A stretch of DNA of 9,135 nucleotides from an uncultured Gemmatimonadota bacterium (GTDB lineage: Bacteria; Gemmatimonadota; Gemmatimonadetes; Gemmatimonadales; Gemmatimonadaceae), in the NCBI GenBank assembly GCA_946479015.1, contig CAMLEQ010000134.1, positions 1-9,135 of the forward strand, in the 5' to 3' direction. The position numbers were made by a program, and so were the translations under genes. The notes beneath the pieces are model-generated. The model had not been told where the DNA came from, searched no databases, and saw only the letters and a list, made by a program, of their open reading frames with translations. Every line of letters begins with the position of its first letter. Within the stretch, counting starts at the first letter, position 1. This document shows positions 6,455 to 9,135 of the stretch, piece after piece.

Positions 6455-6916
6455 GTGACCGACGTGAAGGTGGGGACCGTGGATGTGTACCTGCTCCGGC
6501 ACGGTGCGGCGGGCTGGGAGACGCTCGTGCTCCAGCGGGCGGAGGGGACGCGCTGCACGGGCGCGTGGGAGGTCGTGCACGGGCGCATCGAGATGGGGGA
6601 GCGCCCCGAGGACGCCGCGCTGCGCGAGGTGCGCGAGGAGACGGGGCTCGAGGTGGAGCGACTGTACAACGTCACCGTGCAGCCTTTCTACCTGCACATG
6701 TTCTCCGCCGTCATGCTCGCCGTGGCGTTCGCCGCGTTCCCGCGCGACGGCGCGCTGGCGCTCGGGCCCGAGCACGCGCGCGCGGAGTGGGTCCCGGTGG
6801 AGGAGGCGACGCGCCGGCTCGTGTGGCCGCGCTCTCGCGTGGCGCTCGCCGAGGCGCTCTCGCTGCTCGCCGGAGGGGATGCCGGCCCGGTGGAAGACGT
6901 GCTGCGGGTTCGGTAG
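6455..6916 (+). CDS. Nudix hydrolase
   Basis: This 153-residue soluble enzyme is expected to cleave a nucleoside diphosphate linked to another group, using a divalent metal. The Nudix box is complete at residues 43-65: G43, E49, then REVREETGL at 57-65, matching GX5EX7REUXEEXGU with the metal-binding glutamates E58, E61 and E62. The preceding strand TVDVYLLR (8-15) and GAWEVVHG (36-43) fit the fold. Overall it resembles the small dATP/dihydroneopterin-triphosphate type (NudB-like), but substrate cannot be read from the box. GTG 6455 has AGGAG seven bases upstream. It stands between the DedA gene and the glycosyltransferase, 45 bases before the latter. A role in nucleotide-sugar or nucleotide-pool cleaning is possible, but context alone does not show it. 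Confidence 0.9.
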   Translation: MTDVKVGTVDVYLLRHGAAGWETLVLQRAEGTRCTGAWEVVHGRIEMGERPEDAALREVREETGLEVERLYNVTVQPFYLHMFSAVMLAVAFAAFPRDGALALGPEHARAEWVPVEEATRRLVWPRSRVALAEALSLLAGGDAGPVEDVLRVR

Positions 6917-6961
6917 ATTTCCGGCCGGCGCCGCTCGCGCCGCCCCCTCACCCCACCGGGA

Positions 6962-8696
6962 ATGCCCGAACGTCGTGCCCTCGCGGCACTGCTCCTCTTC
7001 TTCACGCTGCTGGTCTTTCTCGAGCTCCCCGGCTCCCGCCTCTTGGAGCCGGACGAGGCGCGCTACGCGGAGGTCCCGCGCGAGATGCTCGCGAGCGGCG
7101 ACTTCGTGACGCCGCGGCTCGATGGGATGCACTACTTCGAGAAGCCGCCGCTGCTCTACTGGGCGAACGCGGCATCGATGGCGGTGTTCGGCACCACCGC
7201 CTTCGCGGCGCGCCTGCCCACGCGCCTCGCGGCGCTGGGGACGGCGGCGGCGCTGATCGTGGCGCTGGAGAGCGCATCGCTCCCCGGATGGGGGGCGTGG
7301 GCGGCGCTCCTCTTCCTGTCGTGCCCCATCGGCTGGGTCCTCTCCCGCTTCAACCTCACCGACGGGCTGCTCACCTTCTGGATGACGCTCTCGTTCCTGG
7401 CGCTGCGGCGCTTCCTGCAGCGGCGCGAGGACGGGAAGCGAGCCACCGGCGCGCTCGCGCTGCTCGGCGCGAGCGTGGGCGTGGCGACGCTCACCAAGGG
7501 GCTCATCGGGATCGTCTTTCCCGGCGGGGTGTTCCTGCTCTGGATCGCGATCACCGGGCGCTGGAAACGGCTGCCGGAGCTGCTCCTCTCCCCGGCGCCC
7601 GTGCTCCTGCTCCTGGTCGTGGCGCCGTGGTTCGTGCTCATGGAGCGCGCGAATCCCGGCTTCTCGCGCTTCTTCTTCATCCACGAGCACTTCGAGCGCT
7701 TCTCCACCCCCGAGGCCTCGCGCCCCGGACCGATCTACTACTTCGTGGCGGCGTTCATCGCCGGCTTCCTCCCGTGGACCTTCGTCTTCGGCCGCGCGCT
7801 CGCTCCCGTGCGCGGCGCGTGGCGCGAGCGGATGCGCGGCCACGAGGACGAGCTGTTCTTCTGGCTCTGGTTCCTGCTGATCCTCGTCTTCTTCTCGCTC
7901 TCGCACTCGAAGCTGCTGCCCTACATCCTCCCCGCGTTCCCCGCCGCCGCGGCGCTCGCGGCGCGCGCGATCGTGCGCGCCAAGGACGGCTTCCGGCGCG
8001 CGGTGCTCGGAAACGCGGTGCTGGTGACGCTCCTGATGCTCGGCGGGATCGGCTACGGCCTGGCGAGCGGGGAGCTCGCGCGCTACGGCGTGACGGCGCT
8101 CGCGCTGCTCGGAGGCGCGCTCCTGCTCGGCGGGGCGTGGTGGGCGGTGTCGCTGGCGCGGCGCGCCGGGCGCGCGCCGCGGCTCGCGGCGGCGGCGGGG
8201 TGGGGCGGGCTCTATCTCGCGCTCGCGCTCGCGCTCCCGCACGTGGCCGAGGATCTCTCCGGCCACGATGTGGTCCAACGACTCGAACGGCCGCTCGTCC
8301 TCGAGCAGTTCGCCGCCCCCGCCGGGGGCGTTGTATCCCTCCGCCCCGTTTGGGCCGGGGCCGGGGGCGCCCCCCGGGCCCCCCGCGCCGGGGGCGACGA
8401 TCGTCTCCTATCGCGTCTACCCGCAGATCGCCCCCTGGGTGCTCCGCCACCCCATCGCCGTCGCCGATTTCGTGGGGGAGCTCGGCTCCGACGGGGAGCG
8501 CCCCGCATCGCTGGTGTGGCCGCGCGCGGAGTTCTGGCGCCGGTGGCGCTCCGGGGAGCACCTGCTGGTGTGGATGAAGCGGCGCTCCCTCGAGCAGTTC
8601 GAGCACGAGGCCGTCGCGCCGAGAGCGCTGGCGGGGAACCGGCGATATGTTTTAGTGGCCAACTTCGCGGCGCCCGAGGACACCGTACCGAGATGA
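6962..8696 (+). CDS. GT39/ArnT-type membrane glycosyltransferase, frameshifted near the C-terminus
   Basis: This polytopic inner-membrane transferase should move a sugar from an undecaprenyl-phosphate donor to lipid A or another acceptor on the periplasmic side. After a first membrane helix (about 6-22) comes [15 protein letters not shown] (29-43), with D31 and E32 in the first periplasmic loop at the catalytic position of the GT39/ArnT/PMT fold, then SGDFVTPRL and [10 protein letters not shown] (58-67). Several further hydrophobic segments follow to about 8235. The frame from ATG 6962 stays open, but its product turns into Arg/Pro/Gly-rich nonsense after about 8340. The expected C-terminal domain ([17 protein letters not shown], later EFWRRW and ending VLVANF) is in the next frame, to TGA 8694-8696. 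The total, 1735 bases, is one more than a multiple of three, and one extra base would restore about 577 residues. The ATGA overlap with the next gene supports the second frame. No ribosome site is seen; ATG 6962 is the only sensible start. It could be a true mutation or a homopolymer sequencing error. Confidence 0.88.
8303..8400 (+). other. Frame-change zone in the glycosyltransferase gene
   Basis: Upstream of about 8300 the plausible protein is in the frame of ATG 6962 ([15 protein letters not shown]); from about 8396 it is one base further on ([11 protein letters not shown]). Between them lie a G5 run at 8363-8367, C6 runs at 8370-8375 and 8379-8384, another G5 at 8390-8394, and the 12-bp palindrome GGGGGCGCCCCC at 8363-8374. 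One extra base, or two missing, explains the shift. The exact position cannot be fixed from one sequence. Confidence 0.75.
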
Positions 8697-9135
8697 GCTC
8701 GAACCCGATCGCCATTCGCGACAGCTTTCTCCCCTTCTCCCGCCCGACCATCGGCGAGGAGGAGATCGCGGAGCTGCTCGACTCCCTCGAATCGGGGTGG
8801 ATCACCACCGGCCCCAAGGTGGAGCGGTTCCAGGAGCGGTTCGCCGAGTACGTGGGGGGGCGCCATGCCGCCGCGCTCTCCTCGGCCACGGCCGGGCTGC
8901 ACCTCGCGCTCCTCGCGCACGGCATCGGCCCGGGGGACGAGGTGATCACGACGCCGATGACCTTCGCCGCCACGCTCAACCTCATCGTGCTCGTGGGGGC
9001 CACGCCGGTGCTCGCCGACATCGACCGGCGCACGCTGCAGGTGCGCGTGGAGGAGGTGGAGCGGCGGGTGGGACCGCGCACGCGCGCGGTGATCCCGGTG
9101 CACTACGTGGGGCAGCCGGTGGACCTCGATCCGCT
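8693..9135 (+). CDS. arnB: ArnB-like DegT/DnrJ/EryC1/StrS aminotransferase (3' end outside the window)
   Basis: The first 147 residues of a PLP-dependent sugar aminotransferase are visible. ArnB itself converts UDP-4-keto-L-arabinose to UDP-4-amino-4-deoxy-L-arabinose, using glutamate, for lipid A modification. Visible marks are LPFSRPTIG (13-21), [11 protein letters not shown] (32-42), the PLP-phosphate loop [11 protein letters not shown] (63-73), [16 protein letters not shown] (81-96) and [12 protein letters not shown] (133-144). From memory of the family, the FLPFSRP start and [10 protein letters not shown] are especially ArnB-like. The Schiff-base lysine lies beyond the window, so completeness cannot be judged. 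ATG 8693 overlaps the glycosyltransferase TGA as ATGA; a GAGGA lies twelve bases upstream, rather far. It could instead make another 4-amino sugar such as a perosamine or bacillosamine precursor. Family is near certain; the arnB name is likely but not proven. Confidence 0.88.
   Translation, partial: MSSNPIAIRDSFLPFSRPTIGEEEIAELLDSLESGWITTGPKVERFQERFAEYVGGRHAAALSSATAGLHLALLAHGIGPGDEVITTPMTFAATLNLIVLVGATPVLADIDRRTLQVRVEEVERRVGPRTRAVIPVHYVGQPVDLDP

Noticed and set aside
5453..8278. A 941-codon minus-strand open frame opposite DedA, Nudix and the glycosyltransferase.
   Set aside because: Its composition (Arg, Glu, His repeats) is that of a shadow frame, while three recognisable protein families lie on the other strand over the same bases.
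6962..9135. A single continuous frame joining the glycosyltransferase to the aminotransferase, as a possible natural fusion protein.
   Set aside because: Between about 8400 and 8692 this frame encodes Arg/Gly/Pro nonsense, while the neighbouring frame carries the expected domain and ends in an ATGA overlap. The fusion is most likely an artefact of the frameshift.

Overview
The window is very GC-rich, with strong third-position G/C bias, and its genes are closely packed. It encodes an outer-membrane beta-barrel with a signal peptide and the start of a probable lipid A/LPS sugar-modification cluster, so the host is a diderm bacterium. Gene style (short signal peptide, an Omp85-like barrel with a DUF5686-like front end, an FHA-GAF-cyclase) suggests Gemmatimonadota or a relative. 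That placement is an impression from composition and protein style, not a proven assignment. No rRNA, tRNA, CRISPR array or intact insertion sequence was seen.

Left part, minus strand: trpE (anthranilate synthase component I, 3535 to 1967) is followed by a gene for an FHA-GAF class III adenylate cyclase (1707 to 97). The stop of the cyclase gene overlaps the GTG start of a further gene that leaves the window at base 1. Between trpE and the cyclase gene lies a single large imperfect palindrome of about 247 bp (about 1752 to 1998, centre 1875). It contains a perfect 40-bp inverted repeat, and its outer arm supplies the last codons of trpE.

Middle and right part, plus strand: an outer-membrane barrel gene begins at 3534. 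Its ATG shares the palindromic CATG with the trpE start on the other strand, so the two divergent genes overlap by two bases and have no intergenic promoter space. Downstream, all on the plus strand, come a DedA-family membrane protein (5690), a Nudix hydrolase (GTG start at 6455), a GT39/ArnT-type glycosyltransferase (6962) and an ArnB-like DegT/DnrJ/EryC1/StrS aminotransferase that starts at 8693 and runs off the right edge. The last two overlap as ATGA, but only if the glycosyltransferase changes frame in a G/C homopolymer-rich stretch near 8300 to 8400. As written, that gene is frameshifted.

How the genes fit together: an ArnT-type transferase and ArnB-type aminotransferase next to a DedA protein (a family linked to undecaprenyl-phosphate recycling) suggest 4-amino-sugar decoration of lipid A or another undecaprenyl-phosphate-dependent glycan modification. 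trpE stands without trpG or other trp genes in view. The cyclase is a separate signalling unit. I found no convincing new defence or mobile system. The most unusual items are the giant palindrome, the shared CATG start and the frameshift.
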